A stretch of 64,000 nt of DNA from Colwellia sp. (GCA_013215295.1 JABSOZ010000002.1:124001-188000), one strand, 5' to 3'. Numbered from the stretch's first letter, positions 1-9,403 are shown. Notes: generated by a model from the sequence alone, not told the origin. Made by a program: numbers and translations.

Positions 1-509
1 TCTTCAATTTGTTGAGATTGCGGATCGCCATCAAGATCGTCCATGCGTAAATCAAGCTCATGCCAGTTTAATGATTCACCGGTAATGGGATCAAAAACAA
101 TCGCATAAAGCTCATCACATACTACCCGAACCATATTTTTCTTTGGTACAAAAACCACATCAGTTTCAAAACCACAAAGGCGGAAAATATGACAAAGTAC
201 AATACTTTTTAATGCCGGTGACATTAGCTTAAAATCAACCCCACTACTTAATTTATGAGCAGTTACTGGCCAATTTTCGCGTTGATTATCTATAAAAAGT
301 TGCCCAATAAATAATTCATTTATCAGTTGTTCCGCTTGTTCAAGAGGCTCTTCAGTCTCAGCAATTAATGCTGAACATTTTTCAATTATATTACTGAGTC
401 GCATTGGTTCGAAGTCACATTCGCCAAAAACAACTTCTTCTATCAGTATGAAAGCGTCAATTAAAGATTTGTCGTCAGCACTAAGCTCTGAAAATAATAA
501 TTCATTCAT
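1..509 (-). CDS. sirB1: SirB1 family protein (transglutaminase-like/TPR), C-terminus cut by window edge
   Basis: Partial minus-strand frame beginning MNELLFSELSADDKSLIDAF and running off the left edge, about 169 residues visible. The visible part carries the SirB1/YchA pattern: a central hydrophobic segment, then VVFVPKKNMVRV and a FDPITGESLNWHEL stretch that resembles the VIFPTQLILR and FNGETLNEH segments of E. coli YchA. The family combines a transglutaminase-like fold with TPR repeats; its biochemical role is not established. It is last in the hemA-prfA-prmC-sirB2-sirB1 order, as in many gammaproteobacteria. Of two neighbouring ATGs (507-509 and 503-505), only the one at 509 opens this frame. 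The TPR half lies outside the window. Confidence 0.8.
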   Translation of the reverse strand, partial: MNELLFSELSADDKSLIDAFILIEEVVFGECDFEPMRLSNIIEKCSALIAETEEPLEQAEQLINELFIGQLFIDNQRENWPVTAHKLSSGVDFKLMSPALKSIVLCHIFRLCGFETDVVFVPKKNMVRVVCDELYAIVFDPITGESLNWHELDLRMDDLDGDPQSQQIE

Positions 510-565
510 TCTTTGGTTTTATCTACTTACTTTTATTTTAAGTCTTAATTTTCTGAAAATAATAA

Positions 566-928
566 TCAGAAAAATACCGCTTCTTTAGTCATAGCAATTC
601 TTACTGCTAACATTACCCAACCTATAGCGCCTAAATAACCAATTATCTGCATCATACGATTTCGTGCGAATTTCAAGGCATAAAATCCCGTAAAGATATA
701 AAAAATAATGGCCATAATCTTTTCAGCTAACCATAAGTGCTCTAACGGGTTAATGGCTAACTTAACCGCTAAGCCAACACCTAATAATAATAAAAATGTG
801 TCTATAATGTGAGGTAATATTTTTAGCCATTTTTTATCTAATTGTGCCGAATTCATTAACGTTAATGCAAAGCGATAAGTAAATAATATAATACTTATTG
901 CCGCTAGGGTCATATGTAGATGTTTCAT
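566..928 (-). CDS. sirB2: SirB2 family inner-membrane protein
   Basis: A 120-residue, strongly hydrophobic protein with about four predicted transmembrane segments (near residues 5-25, 38-60, 68-88 and 95-115) and a basic turn (FARNRMMQ) before the last. Length and segment pattern fit the SirB2/YchQ family. The name comes from an old report in Salmonella; the molecular function is unknown. It sits between prmC (24 bp upstream in the operon sense) and sirB1, the usual position. The ATG has a good ribosome binding site, AAGGA, a few bases upstream on the minus strand. Identification rests on hydrophobic pattern plus synteny. Confidence 0.8.
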   Translation of the reverse strand: MKHLHMTLAAISIILFTYRFALTLMNSAQLDKKWLKILPHIIDTFLLLLGVGLAVKLAINPLEHLWLAEKIMAIIFYIFTGFYALKFARNRMMQIIGYLGAIGWVMLAVRIAMTKEAVFF

Positions 929-952
929 GAAAAATCCTTAGTTTTATTATTG

Positions 953-1840
953 TTATTGTTTATTTGATATAAAAACAGCACAGGTGACTCGATCGTTACC
1001 TGCATAATCTTTTAGGGTTCTAACTGATTGATAACCTAATTGCATTAATATTTCTCTTACCCCGATCGCTTGTTCAAAACCGTGTTCGAAATAAAGTGCA
1101 CCGTTATTTTCTAAATACGTTCGAGCACTTTCAGCGATATGTTTTATGTCTGAATAACCGTTGTCACTCGCAACAAGCGCCGACAAAGGTTCAAACCTCA
1201 CATCACCTATCGATAAATGTTCATCGTTTTCATCAATATAAGGTGGGTTACTAACGATAATATCGAACTTTTTAGTTTGATCAACATTTGAAAACCAATC
1301 ACTTTGATAAAGTGCAACCTGTGGTAAAACTAAACGAGTAGCATTTTTCTTGGCGAGTGTAATAGCGTCATCACTATAATCGATGGCGTGAATTCTCCAT
1401 TGCTTTTTTTCAGATGCTAATGATAAAGCAATAGCGCCAGAACCTGTCCCCAAATCTAAACAAGATAAATCACTTTCTGGGTGATACTCTAAAATGTGTT
1501 CAACTAATAACTCTGTGTCTGGTCGAGGAATTAATGTGGCAGGCGACACGTAAAAAGGTAATGACCAGAACTCGCGTTCTTCGATGATATAAGCAATGGG
1601 TTCACCTTTTAATCGACGCTCAAACAGTAACATAAAAGCTTGAAATTCTTGCTCTGTTAACCTTTTATCAGGCCAAGTCAAAAAGTAACTGGTCTCTTTA
1701 TTTAAAACAAAAGCGAGAAGAATTTTGCAATCAAGTTTTGCGCTATCAGAAAAAGCAGCAAGTAACTGCTGCCCTTCTTTGATAATTTCAGCAAAGGTTT
1801 GCTGGCAATATGCTATTGACGATAAAGAGGATTCGTTCAA
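953..1840 (-). CDS. prmC: Peptide chain release factor N5-glutamine methyltransferase
   Basis: Methylates the glutamine of the GGQ motif in release factors RF1 and RF2, using S-adenosylmethionine, which raises termination efficiency. 295 residues; the N-terminal helical domain is followed by a Rossmann methyltransferase fold with motif I LDLGTGSG (about 128-135) and the catalytic NPPY motif (198-201) followed by ID. The segments EFWSLPFYVSPATLIPRPDTE and GDVRFEPLSALVA are nearly those of E. coli PrmC. The start is a TTG: no ATG exists in frame until about residue 70, and the N-terminal sequence already aligns with PrmC. It begins 8 bp after the prfA stop, so translation is probably coupled to prfA, whose product is its substrate. 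Confidence 0.96.
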   Translation of the reverse strand: MNESSLSSIAYCQQTFAEIIKEGQQLLAAFSDSAKLDCKILLAFVLNKETSYFLTWPDKRLTEQEFQAFMLLFERRLKGEPIAYIIEEREFWSLPFYVSPATLIPRPDTELLVEHILEYHPESDLSCLDLGTGSGAIALSLASEKKQWRIHAIDYSDDAITLAKKNATRLVLPQVALYQSDWFSNVDQTKKFDIIVSNPPYIDENDEHLSIGDVRFEPLSALVASDNGYSDIKHIAESARTYLENNGALYFEHGFEQAIGVREILMQLGYQSVRTLKDYAGNDRVTCAVFISNKQ

Positions 1841-1848
1841 ATCAGTAA

Positions 1849-2937
1849 CTAGTTTTGCTCTGCAAGAGCCGCAAGTAAGTCTGCTTGGTTTTCTAACATT
1901 ATAGGTTCTAATACTAAATGTAGATTACCTTCTAATATTTCATTTAAACGATATAAGGTTAAATTAATGCGATGGTCAGTCATACGACCTTGTGGATAAT
2001 TATAAGTACGAATACGTTCAGAACGATCACCACTAGCCACCAAACTTCTACGTGAAGATTCTTCTTCACTACGGCGTTTTTCATCTTCAGCTTGTTGTAA
2101 GCGTGCTTGCAATACCGACATCGCTTGTGCTCTGTTTTTGTGTTGAGAGCGCTGCTCTTGACACTCGACTACAACACCCGTTGGAATATGAGTAATACGA
2201 ATAGCAGAATCAGTTTTGTTAACGTGTTGTCCACCGGCACCTGATGCGCGGAAAGTATCAACTTTTAAATCTGCTTTGTTAATTTCAACAGCATCAGCTT
2301 CTGGTATTTCAGGCATAACAACGACCGTACATGCAGAAGTATGTACTCGACCTTGAGATTCAGTTTCTGGTACACGTTGCACACGGTGACCACCAGATTC
2401 AAACTTCAAGTGACCGTACACGCCTTCACCAAGCACTTTAAAAATAACTTCTTTATAGCCACCTTGCTCACTTTCATTCGTGTTCATGACTTCAATACGC
2501 CAGCCTTTCTTTTCACAGTAACGGCTATACATACGGTATAAATCACCCGCAAAGATTGCAGCTTCATCGCCACCAGCACCAGCACGTAATTCAACAAAAC
2601 AGTTACTGTTGTCGTTTGGATCTTTTGGTAATAATAAAATTTGTAATTGGTCAGTGAGTTCTTCAAGAGACTTTTTAGCAGATTTAAATTCTTCTTGCGC
2701 CATTTCACGCATATCAGGGTCTTCATCTTTGAGCATATCTTCAGCTGAAGAAAAATCATTTTCTGCTGATTGGTAGTCATTAAATACACTAGTGACAGAT
2801 TCTAATTGAGAGAACTCTTTTGATAAAGCAATAAACTTTTCTTGATTTGACAGTGTTTCGGGATCAGAAAGTAACGCTTGAACTTCTTCAAAGCGCTCAA
2901 CTAATATTTCAAGTTTTTGATAAACAGATTTATTCAT
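1849..2937 (-). CDS. prfA: Peptide chain release factor 1
   Basis: RF1 recognises UAA and UAG stop codons and triggers hydrolysis of peptidyl-tRNA. 362 residues, the usual length. The peptidyl-hydrolysis loop GAGGQHVN is present with Gln237 as the site methylated by PrmC. The codon-recognition tripeptide is P-E-T (190-192, in RVPETESQ), a variant of the PxT motif that is PAT in E. coli RF1. An N-terminal coiled helical region (about 1-100) precedes the core. It lies downstream of hemA (132-bp gap containing an unusual inverted repeat) and upstream of prmC. The ATG at 2937 has only a weak ribosome binding site. Confidence 0.97.
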   Translation of the reverse strand: MNKSVYQKLEILVERFEEVQALLSDPETLSNQEKFIALSKEFSQLESVTSVFNDYQSAENDFSSAEDMLKDEDPDMREMAQEEFKSAKKSLEELTDQLQILLLPKDPNDNSNCFVELRAGAGGDEAAIFAGDLYRMYSRYCEKKGWRIEVMNTNESEQGGYKEVIFKVLGEGVYGHLKFESGGHRVQRVPETESQGRVHTSACTVVVMPEIPEADAVEINKADLKVDTFRASGAGGQHVNKTDSAIRITHIPTGVVVECQEQRSQHKNRAQAMSVLQARLQQAEDEKRRSEEESSRRSLVASGDRSERIRTYNYPQGRMTDHRINLTLYRLNEILEGNLHLVLEPIMLENQADLLAALAEQN

Positions 2938-3004
2938 TAAGAAATCTTATAATTAGGAAACAGCGGATAAAAATCGATGGTGTGGAGTCTAAAGGGTTCG
3001 TTCA

Positions 3005-3051
3005 GCACTTTCAATCAAAGGCGTAAAAAAGCTTTAGAAAGTGCCTTTGAT
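3005..3051 (-). repeat. Two overlapping, mutually exclusive inverted repeats between hemA and prfA
   Basis: On the minus strand the order is ATCAAAGGC-ACTTTC, a 14-nt linker, GCCTTTGAT, one base, GAAAGTGC. One stem is ATCAAAGGC with GCCTTTGAT (9 bp, plus-strand arms 3014-3022 and 3043-3051). The other is GCACTTTC with GAAAGTGC (8 bp, arms 3005-3012 and 3037-3044). The right arms share two bases and the stems cross, so both cannot form in full together. No U-run follows either stem, so this is not a standard terminator. Its place in the transcript between hemA and prfA suggests processing or a switch, but function is unknown. Confidence 0.6.
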
Positions 3052-3069
3052 GGAAAATATGAAGGATAG

Positions 3070-4329
3070 CTATTTGATATTATAAATATCGCGTAAATAA
3101 ACCAGTTTATCTAATTCACCACCCTGTGCCGCAGATTGAATAGCACTTGTCGGTGCGTGCATAAATTTATTAGTCAACTTAGTGGCTAACTCAGCCATAA
3201 TAGCTTCTGGCGACTTATTACCTTGTAACTGTAAAATAGCCTTATCGAGTAATAGGTCACGATGTTCTAGACACTGCTTACGATATCCTATGACGGTATC
3301 TTGCGTGTTTAGTCCTCGTAGCCATGACATAAAAATATCTGACTGTGTTGAAACTATCGTTTCAGCTTGAACCGCTTCTTTACGACGATTAACTAAATTT
3401 TTCGCAATAATACTTTGTAAATCATCAACCGTGTATAAGAAAACATCTTCAAGCTCACCAACTTGTTCTTCTATATCTCGAGGTACGGCTAAATCAACCA
3501 TAAAAATAGGGCGATGTTTACGTTTGCCTAATGCATGTTCAACCATACCCTTACCAATAATAGGTAAAGTACTTCCCGTTGAACTGATCACAATATCAGC
3601 ATCAGCCATTTTGTCTGGAATTTGTGCCAAGGTAATAACATCAGCACCAATGGCTACAGCCATTGCTTCTGCACGTGCTATCGTGCGATTAGCCACCGTT
3701 ATTTTACCCACTTTATTTTCATATAAATGCTTAGCGACAAGCTCAATCGTTTCACCCGCCCCGACTAAAAGTACTTTTACATTTTCTAGGCTCGCAAAAA
3801 TATGCTTTGCTAAATTTACCGAAGCGAAAGCTACAGAGACGGCGTTAGCACCAATATCAGTTTCTGTTCGTACTTGCTTAGCAACACCAAACGTACGTTG
3901 AAACAAACGATCCATGACCAACGACATAGAGCCAGCTGCTTTAGCTTGACTATAAGCCTGTTTCATTTGACCTAAAATTTGCGGTTCGCCTAAAACTAAA
4001 GAATCTAAACCACAAGCAACACGCATCATGTGATTTACCGCTTGTTGATCGGTATGCCAATATAAACTAGGAGTAATAATTGAAGCGGGAACATTATGGT
4101 GTTGCTCTAACCAACGAACCACCTTCTCTTGGGTAACAGTGACATCGCCTTCTTGAACTAAATACAACTCTGTACGATTACAGGTTGATAAAATAGCCGC
4201 TTCACGACATCCTACGTTTCCAAGTAATTCTGCTAATGCCACACTTAAATTGTCAGGGTTAAAAGAAATTTTTTCTCTAACAGCAACGGGGGCAGTTTTG
4301 TGATTGATTCCAACAGCAACTATAGACAT
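3070..4329 (-). CDS. hemA: Glutamyl-tRNA reductase
   Basis: First committed step of C5-pathway tetrapyrrole synthesis: NADPH-dependent reduction of glutamyl-tRNA(Glu) to glutamate-1-semialdehyde. 419 residues. The N-terminal catalytic domain has the nucleophilic Cys50 in STCNRTELY; a Rossmann NADPH domain follows (VLLVGAGET, about 186-194), with the ISSTGS segment, and then a helical dimerisation domain. The start MSIVAVGINHKTAP matches the family start. It heads the minus-strand hemA-prfA-prmC operon and diverges from lolB, the E. coli arrangement. The 223-bp intergenic region should hold promoters for both directions; I could not assign one with confidence. Confidence 0.97.
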   Translation of the reverse strand: MSIVAVGINHKTAPVAVREKISFNPDNLSVALAELLGNVGCREAAILSTCNRTELYLVQEGDVTVTQEKVVRWLEQHHNVPASIITPSLYWHTDQQAVNHMMRVACGLDSLVLGEPQILGQMKQAYSQAKAAGSMSLVMDRLFQRTFGVAKQVRTETDIGANAVSVAFASVNLAKHIFASLENVKVLLVGAGETIELVAKHLYENKVGKITVANRTIARAEAMAVAIGADVITLAQIPDKMADADIVISSTGSTLPIIGKGMVEHALGKRKHRPIFMVDLAVPRDIEEQVGELEDVFLYTVDDLQSIIAKNLVNRRKEAVQAETIVSTQSDIFMSWLRGLNTQDTVIGYRKQCLEHRDLLLDKAILQLQGNKSPEAIMAELATKLTNKFMHAPTSAIQSAAQGGELDKLVYLRDIYNIK

Positions 4330-4552
4330 AACGAAAAATATTCAGCCTTTTAAATACGATTAATGCAAAAAAATAAAATTTATTCCGATCAAGATATTTT
4401 CGATTAATCCTTTCATTAACCACATTATCAATCAGGTTTTATAAAAAACCTATGATCTTCGACAAATAATGATGTTAATTTTACGAAAAATCGCAGAAAA
4501 TTAAAAGTACAAAAGCGCGATACTCGATATTTAAGCGCTTAATCTAATAATA

Positions 4553-5203
4553 ATGGCATATATGAACAAATTAACATTACCATTTCTTACTTTATTGAGT
4601 TTTTTCCTGATATTTTTGTCTGGTTGTAGTTCCTTATTGAATAACCATCAACAAATTACTGAACATCAAAACATCACCGAACGTACTAAAAAGCTTGAAG
4701 CATTGTCTGATTGGAAAATAAAAGGCAAATTGGGGATGATTAGCCCCAAAGAACGTCATAGTTTAACACTTAACTGGCTTTACCAGGGAGAACGAAAACG
4801 CCAAACACTTAATTTAACCGCGGTACTCGGTGTGCAAATATTTAATCTAGAATCAGTAAATGGTATGCATGTTATCAATGTCGATGGTCAGCGTTACCAA
4901 AGCCCTGATTTGAATGTCCTTCTATCTTCGCTAACCGGCTTTACTTTGCCTACGCAAGCAATGAGCTTTTGGTTGAAAGGTTTACCATATTTAAACAGTG
5001 ACAAAATCACTTATAATGTAGAAACACAATTACCGAACACATTGACAAGTTTCCATGATGGAAAAAAATGGCTCCTTAAATATGGTGCTTATCAGCAAGT
5101 AGGCCAATATCAATTAGCGACAAAGTTCACTATAAAACAAGAAGACCTCACGATAAAAATTAATGTTCATCAATGGGATGTCACAATCAATGAGCAATAC
5201 TAG
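4553..5203 (+). CDS. lolB: Outer-membrane lipoprotein receptor LolB
   Basis: Receives lipoproteins from periplasmic LolA and inserts them in the inner leaflet of the outer membrane. 216 residues with a lipoprotein signal peptide: hydrophobic stretch, then lipobox LSGC with lipidated Cys25 followed by Ser-Ser (no Asp at +2, so outer-membrane sorting). The family pattern W-K-I-K-G-K-L-G (about residue 55) is present. Two in-frame starts, ATG 4553 and ATG 4562 (MNKLTLP), are possible and neither has a strong ribosome binding site; the shorter form is a more typical signal peptide. A small hairpin (AAGCGC 4513-4518 with GCGCTT 4535-4540) lies just upstream. The 3' end overlaps ispE. Confidence 0.93.
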   Translation: MAYMNKLTLPFLTLLSFFLIFLSGCSSLLNNHQQITEHQNITERTKKLEALSDWKIKGKLGMISPKERHSLTLNWLYQGERKRQTLNLTAVLGVQIFNLESVNGMHVINVDGQRYQSPDLNVLLSSLTGFTLPTQAMSFWLKGLPYLNSDKITYNVETQLPNTLTSFHDGKKWLLKYGAYQQVGQYQLATKFTIKQEDLTIKINVHQWDVTINEQY

Positions 5204-6101
5204 CGATCAATTTCACAGTTTCCCTGCCCCAGCAAAACTAAATTTATTTCTTCATATTATTGGACAACGTAGTGACGGCTATCATCAATTGCAAACTATA
5301 TTTCAGTTTTTAGATCACAGCGACACTTTAGATATTAAAGTAACTGATGGTTTGAGCATTGAATTATTAACGCCAATCGAAGGCGTACTAAATGAAGAAA
5401 ACTTAATTGTTAGAGCCGCACAGTTATTACAACGTTATATAGTAGAGAATAAAATACTTGAGAAATCGCCTAATAATGAGAAACATAGATTAGGTGCACA
5501 AATAAAGATAACTAAAATCCTCCCTATGGGAGGTGGTTTAGGTGGCGGGTCATCGAACGCGGCAACGGTGTTATTAGCGCTGAATAGTTTATGGAACGCT
5601 CAGTTATCATCCGATGAACTGGCAGAGCTTGGCTTAACCCTTGGTGCCGATGTACCCATTTTCATACACGGATTTTCTGCTTTTGCTGAAGGTGTTGGCG
5701 AAAATCTCACCCCCGTTTTTCCAAAAAAATATTGGTATTTAGTCAGTAAACCTAATGTCAGCATTTCTACTGCGAGTGTATTTACCGCAATCGACTTAAC
5801 TCGCAATACTTCGAAAGTAAATTTAAGTGGCGATATTAATAAGCTAGACATAGACTTATGTCACAATGACTGCGAAAAACTGGTAATAAAAGATTATCCC
5901 GAGGTTGCCAAGTTACTGGCTTGGTTGGTAGAATACGCACCGTCTCGAATGACAGGAACTGGAGCGTGTATTTTTACTCGCTTTGATACGGAACAAGAGG
6001 CATGTCAACTTCAGACATTACTTCCTAAAGGAATAGTGTCTTTTGTGGCAAAAGGGGTAAATATCTCTCCTTTGCACGAAGCTATTGAAAAACTAGCCTA
6101 G
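5190..6101 (+). CDS. ispE: 4-diphosphocytidyl-2-C-methyl-D-erythritol kinase
   Basis: ATP-dependent phosphorylation of CDP-methylerythritol in the non-mevalonate isoprenoid pathway. GHMP kinase family: the N-terminal [12 protein letters not shown] segment, with the catalytic region around the K-L-N, and the glycine-rich ATP loop [14 protein letters not shown] are clear, followed by the LGADVPIF motif typical of IspE. The frame is open from 5163, but the start at 5190 (MSNTSDQ) or 5178 (MSQSMSN) better fits the family length; a GGGA sits at 5175-5178, about 11 bases before 5190. It overlaps the end of lolB by 14 bp, implying translational coupling. About 303 residues, slightly longer than E. 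coli IspE because of an insertion around residues 75-90. Confidence 0.95.
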   Translation: MSNTSDQFHSFPAPAKLNLFLHIIGQRSDGYHQLQTIFQFLDHSDTLDIKVTDGLSIELLTPIEGVLNEENLIVRAAQLLQRYIVENKILEKSPNNEKHRLGAQIKITKILPMGGGLGGGSSNAATVLLALNSLWNAQLSSDELAELGLTLGADVPIFIHGFSAFAEGVGENLTPVFPKKYWYLVSKPNVSISTASVFTAIDLTRNTSKVNLSGDINKLDIDLCHNDCEKLVIKDYPEVAKLLAWLVEYAPSRMTGTGACIFTRFDTEQEACQLQTLLPKGIVSFVAKGVNISPLHEAIEKLA

Positions 6102-6246
6102 TGCTAATGTTGAGAGAAAAAATCTCATTGAAAATTTATTTTCATAACGTACGACGAATACTGAAAAATTAAATAATTTGCTGCTAGTAAACTTATGTTT
6201 CTTAGCCGCGTATCTTAATGTGTCAAAAGTTTCTGAGGAACTGACC

Positions 6247-7194
6247 GTGCCTGACATGAAAATTTTTACGGGTAATGCCACCCATGAATTGGCCAAGAAA
6301 ATAGCTGACCGCTTATATATGACTTTAGGCGATGCCAAAGTTGGTAGTTTTAGCGATGGTGAAATTTGCGTTGAAATTAACGAAAACGTTCGCGGTGCGG
6401 ATGTTTTTATTATTCAATCAACCTGTGCGCCAACGAATAATAACCTAATGGAATTAATTGTAATGATTGACGCATTACGACGAGCATCTGCTGGTCGAAT
6501 TACTGCGGTTATTCCATATTTTGGTTATGCTCGCCAAGACAGACGTGTACGTAGTGCTCGTGTGCCAATTACGGCAAAAGTTGTTGCTGACTTTTTATCA
6601 AGTGTTGGTGTTGACCGAGTATTAACGGTTGACTTACACGCAGAGCAGATTCAAGGTTTCTTTGATGTGCCTGTAGACAATGTATTCGGTACCCCTATTT
6701 TACTTGAAGACATGCTTTCACGTGATTTAGATAACCCAATCATTGTTTCTCCAGATATTGGTGGTGTTGTTCGTGCTCGTGCGGTAGCCAAGCTACTTGA
6801 CGATGCCGACCTTGCTATAATCGATAAACGTCGTCCAAAAGCAAACGTAGCGCAAGTTATGCATATAATTGGTGATGTTGAAGGTCGAGACTGTATTATC
6901 GTTGATGACATGATTGATACAGGTGGTACATTGGTGAAAGCTGCTGAAGCCCTTAAAGAACATGGTGCTAAGCGTGTTATTGCTTATGCAACACACCCTG
7001 TACTTTCAGGTAATGCAGCACAAAACTTAAGAGATTCAGTACTAGATGAATTGGTCGTTACCGATTCAATACCTCTAAGTGATGAAATTAAAGCATTAGG
7101 CATGGTTCGCCAATTAACGTTAAGTGGTATGTTGTCTGAAGCTATTCGTCGTGTATGTAACGAAGAATCAATTTCAGCAATGTTTGATAGCTAA
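6247..7194 (+). CDS. prs: Ribose-phosphate pyrophosphokinase
   Basis: Makes PRPP from ribose 5-phosphate and ATP for purine, pyrimidine, histidine, tryptophan and NAD synthesis. The frame is open from 6178, but the start is the GTG at 6247: a GAGGAA ribosome binding site lies at 6235-6240 with 6-base spacing, and from there the protein is exactly 315 residues beginning (M)[15 protein letters not shown], matching E. coli Prs. The flexible-loop segment [18 protein letters not shown], the HAEQIQGFF segment and the PRPP-binding [10 protein letters not shown] loop are all present. It follows ispE at 145 bp, as in the E. coli lolB-ispE-prs order. A rho-independent terminator follows at 7244. Confidence 0.97.
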   Translation: MPDMKIFTGNATHELAKKIADRLYMTLGDAKVGSFSDGEICVEINENVRGADVFIIQSTCAPTNNNLMELIVMIDALRRASAGRITAVIPYFGYARQDRRVRSARVPITAKVVADFLSSVGVDRVLTVDLHAEQIQGFFDVPVDNVFGTPILLEDMLSRDLDNPIIVSPDIGGVVRARAVAKLLDDADLAIIDKRRPKANVAQVMHIIGDVEGRDCIIVDDMIDTGGTLVKAAEALKEHGAKRVIAYATHPVLSGNAAQNLRDSVLDELVVTDSIPLSDEIKALGMVRQLTLSGMLSEAIRRVCNEESISAMFDS

Positions 7195-7235
7195 ATACTT
7201 TTAGCGTCAAAGATAAATACTTTTAGCGTCAAATA
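7192..7235 (+). repeat. 22-bp tandem direct duplication at the prs stop codon
   Basis: Two adjacent copies (7192-7213 and 7214-7235) of a 22-bp unit, TAAATACTTTTAGCGTCAAA plus two bases, differ at a single position. The first copy begins with the prs stop codon itself, so the duplication only lengthens the 3' untranslated region before the terminator. It looks like a recent slippage or recombination event without a coding effect. Confidence 0.85.
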
Positions 7236-7243
7236 TAAATTTT

Positions 7244-7277
7244 AAAGCCCTGAGTAAATTTTACTCGGGGCTTTTTT
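7244..7277 (+). terminator. Rho-independent terminator of lolB-ispE-prs
   Basis: AAAGCCC-TGAGTAAA pairs with TTTACTC-GGGGCTTT (one bulged base), followed by six or more T. It lies about 50 bp after the prs stop and before the convergent minus-strand aminotransferase gene. Confidence 0.85.
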
Positions 7278-7333
7278 CATTTAAGACAACGCTGAAGTTA
7301 TAGTTGTCATATTATTTTAGGCACTTATTCCTT

Positions 7334-8455
7334 TTACTTATCTAAAGCATCAGCCAATGCTGCCAAACACAAGGTGACATTTTCTGTTCTTGCCGCATAC
7401 CCCATCAAACCAATACGCCATGCTTTTCCAGCGAAACCACCCAGCCCAGCACCAATCTCTAAATTATATTCGTTAAGTAAAGTTTGACGAACGGCGGCAT
7501 CATCAACGCCTTCAGGGATAAGCACGGTATTCAACTGAGGAAGTCTATATTTTTCATCAACCACGAACTTAATACCTAATTTCATTAATCCCTTTTTCAG
7601 TTTTTGATGTTCTCTATCATGACGTGTCCATGAATTTTCTAATCCTTCATCTTGTAACATCACCAAGGATTCATGCAATGCATATAAAGAATTAACAGGT
7701 GCCGTATGGTGATAGCTGCGTTTGCCTGAACCTCCCCAATATCCCATCACTAAAGATAAATCTAAAAACCAACTGGGCACTTTAGATTTGCGATTTTGTA
7801 ATTTTTCAACGGCTTTTTCACTAAAACTTATCGGTGAGATCCCTGGTACACATGATAAACATTTTTGACTTCCTGAATAAATGGCATCAATTCCCCAGTC
7901 ATCAACCCTTAGTTCAACGCCGCCTAATGAGGTAACAGCATCAACAATAGACAATGCTGAGTTTTCTCGTGCAATTTCACATAAGGTTTTTGCATCAGAC
8001 AAAACGCCAGTAGAAGTTTCCGCATGTACAAAGGCTAAAAACTTAACATCGGCATTATCCTTAAAGGCTTGTTGAACTTTTTCAACACTAACGGGAGTTC
8101 CCCAATCATCGTTAATAACGATAGCTTTAGCACCTAAACGCTCAACGTTTTCAACCATACGCGAACCAAATACGCCGTTAACACAGACAATAACTTTTTC
8201 ACCCGCCTCAACTAAATTAACAAAACACGTTTCCATACCTGCAGAGCCGGGCGCTGAAACCGCCATTGTTAATTCATTCTTGGTTTGAAAGGCATATTGT
8301 AATAACTCTTTAATTTCGTCCATCATTTGAACAAACTCAGGATCTAAGTGACCTATTGTCGGACGACCTAAAGCAGATAAAACACGAGGTGAGACATCAC
8401 TAGGACCAGGGCCCATCAAAGTACGTGGTGTAGGATGAAAAGATGAAATTGTCAT
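7334..8455 (-). CDS. Class V PLP-dependent aminotransferase (alanine/serine-glyoxylate aminotransferase family)
   Basis: 373 residues, fold-type I aminotransferase of class V. The N-terminal TPRTLMGPGPSDVSPRVL and the SAPGSAGMETCFVNL cofactor-binding segment are family hallmarks. The PLP-binding lysine is Lys198 in YSGSQKCL. The C-terminal arm IGAGLGGFAGKAWRIGLMG matches alanine-glyoxylate and serine-glyoxylate aminotransferases. The likely reaction is transfer of an amino group from alanine or serine to glyoxylate; the exact donor cannot be read from sequence. Phosphonate genes are absent nearby, so AEP transaminase is less likely. The ATG at 8455 has an AAGAGAA ribosome binding site. It is a single-gene unit, convergent with prs. 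Confidence 0.9.
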   Translation of the reverse strand: MTISSFHPTPRTLMGPGPSDVSPRVLSALGRPTIGHLDPEFVQMMDEIKELLQYAFQTKNELTMAVSAPGSAGMETCFVNLVEAGEKVIVCVNGVFGSRMVENVERLGAKAIVINDDWGTPVSVEKVQQAFKDNADVKFLAFVHAETSTGVLSDAKTLCEIARENSALSIVDAVTSLGGVELRVDDWGIDAIYSGSQKCLSCVPGISPISFSEKAVEKLQNRKSKVPSWFLDLSLVMGYWGGSGKRSYHHTAPVNSLYALHESLVMLQDEGLENSWTRHDREHQKLKKGLMKLGIKFVVDEKYRLPQLNTVLIPEGVDDAAVRQTLLNEYNLEIGAGLGGFAGKAWRIGLMGYAARTENVTLCLAALADALDK

Positions 8456-8604
8456 GGTTAAATTCTCTTGTAATCATTATGCTGTAACGCGTATTAGGCA
8501 CAGGTAATAGCCAATATTCAATCAAAAAATACTTATAACCACCATTTATTCGAATGATATCTACCTCAACAAGCACTAATTAACACTTTATGAAAAGATT
8601 AACA

Positions 8605-8633
8605 TTGGATCTGTTAAGAATGGGTGTTATTAT
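8605..8633 (+). promoter_or_regulatory. Sigma-70 promoter for rplY
   Basis: -35 TTGGAT (8605-8610), 17-bp spacer, -10 TATTAT (8628-8633), followed at once by the GC-rich discriminator GCGGCGCC in an otherwise AT-rich gap. A GC-rich discriminator is typical of stringently controlled ribosomal promoters. Predicted transcription start near 8640, giving a leader of about 105 nt. Confidence 0.7.
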
Positions 8634-8689
8634 GCGGCGCCTTTTATGGCTATTGAATTAATTTTTAGTAGAGCATATAAAGGATCACG

Positions 8690-8714
8690 GTTGTTTTTGG
8701 TCGCAAAAAACAAC
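8690..8714 (+). promoter_or_regulatory. Stable hairpin in the rplY 5' leader
   Basis: GTTGTTTTT (8690-8698) pairs perfectly with AAAAACAAC (8706-8714) around the 7-base loop GGTCGCA, about 32 bases before the rplY start. No T-run follows, so it is not a terminator. rplY of E. coli and relatives is reported to be autoregulated through its 5' untranslated region; whether this hairpin serves that purpose here is inference. Confidence 0.45.
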
Positions 8715-8746
8715 TAAATTAACTCTTTAATATTAGGTATTAAACC

Positions 8747-9382
8747 ATGACTGATTTATTTACTTTAGAAGCTGAAGTTCGTACTGACCTAGGGAAAGGT
8801 GCGAGCCGCCGCCTACGTCACGCAAACAAAGTTCCTGCAATTTTATACGGTGAAGGCCAAGAGCCTGTTTCTTTAACGTTAGAGCACAAAAATGTTTTCC
8901 GTGCACAACAAGAAGAAGCATTCTACTCTCACGTATTAACAATCAACATTGACGGCAAGCCTGTTGAGTGTCTTTTAAAAGACATGCAACGTCATCCGTT
9001 CAAGCAACTTGTTATGCATTTAGATTTCTTACGCATTGATGCAACTCATGCTGTTCACATTAACGCTCCAATTCACTTCATTAATGAAGAAGAAGCAGAG
9101 AAGAAAGGTGGCAAAATTGCTCATAACCTTAATGAAATCGCAATTAGCTGTTTACCTGCAGACATTCCAGAATTCATCGAAGTTGATGTTGCTGGTCTAG
9201 AAGTTGGTCATACATTACATTTATCAGACGTTACCTTCCCTAAAGGCGTAACATCTGACGAATTAGCTAAAGGCGCAGATCACGATCAAGCTGTTGTTTC
9301 ATTAAATACACCGAAAGTTGTAAGCGATGAAGAAGAAGATAACAGTGCACCAGTTGCTCCTGTTGATACTACTGAAGAATAA
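8747..9382 (+). CDS. rplY: 50S ribosomal protein L25 (Ctc/TL5-type, long form)
   Basis: Binds 5S rRNA in the large subunit. 211 residues: an N-terminal L25 domain (about 1-95; [27 protein letters not shown]) plus the C-terminal TL5/Ctc beta domain (about 100-190; [13 protein letters not shown]-like, [26 protein letters not shown]) and an acidic tail. E. coli L25 has only the first domain, so this is the long form found in many other bacteria. It precedes pth by 21 bp, a common pairing. Preceded by a sigma-70 promoter and a leader hairpin. Confidence 0.95.
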   Translation: MTDLFTLEAEVRTDLGKGASRRLRHANKVPAILYGEGQEPVSLTLEHKNVFRAQQEEAFYSHVLTINIDGKPVECLLKDMQRHPFKQLVMHLDFLRIDATHAVHINAPIHFINEEEAEKKGGKIAHNLNEIAISCLPADIPEFIEVDVAGLEVGHTLHLSDVTFPKGVTSDELAKGADHDQAVVSLNTPKVVSDEEEDNSAPVAPVDTTEE

Positions 9383-9403
9383 TCCAAAGGAATATTCCTT
9401 TAG

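Noticed and set aside
2341-2789. Frames overlapping prfA on both strands
   Set aside because: prfA is complete and well conserved throughout; these are shadows.
3005-3051. H-type pseudoknot formed by both stems at once
   Set aside because: Crossing stems of 8-9 bp would need joining loops longer than the zero and one base available, so the two stems are better seen as alternatives.
3431-3901. 156-codon plus-strand frame inside hemA
   Set aside because: Antisense shadow of a strongly conserved gene; serine/isoleucine/threonine-rich composition is typical of reverse-strand reading.
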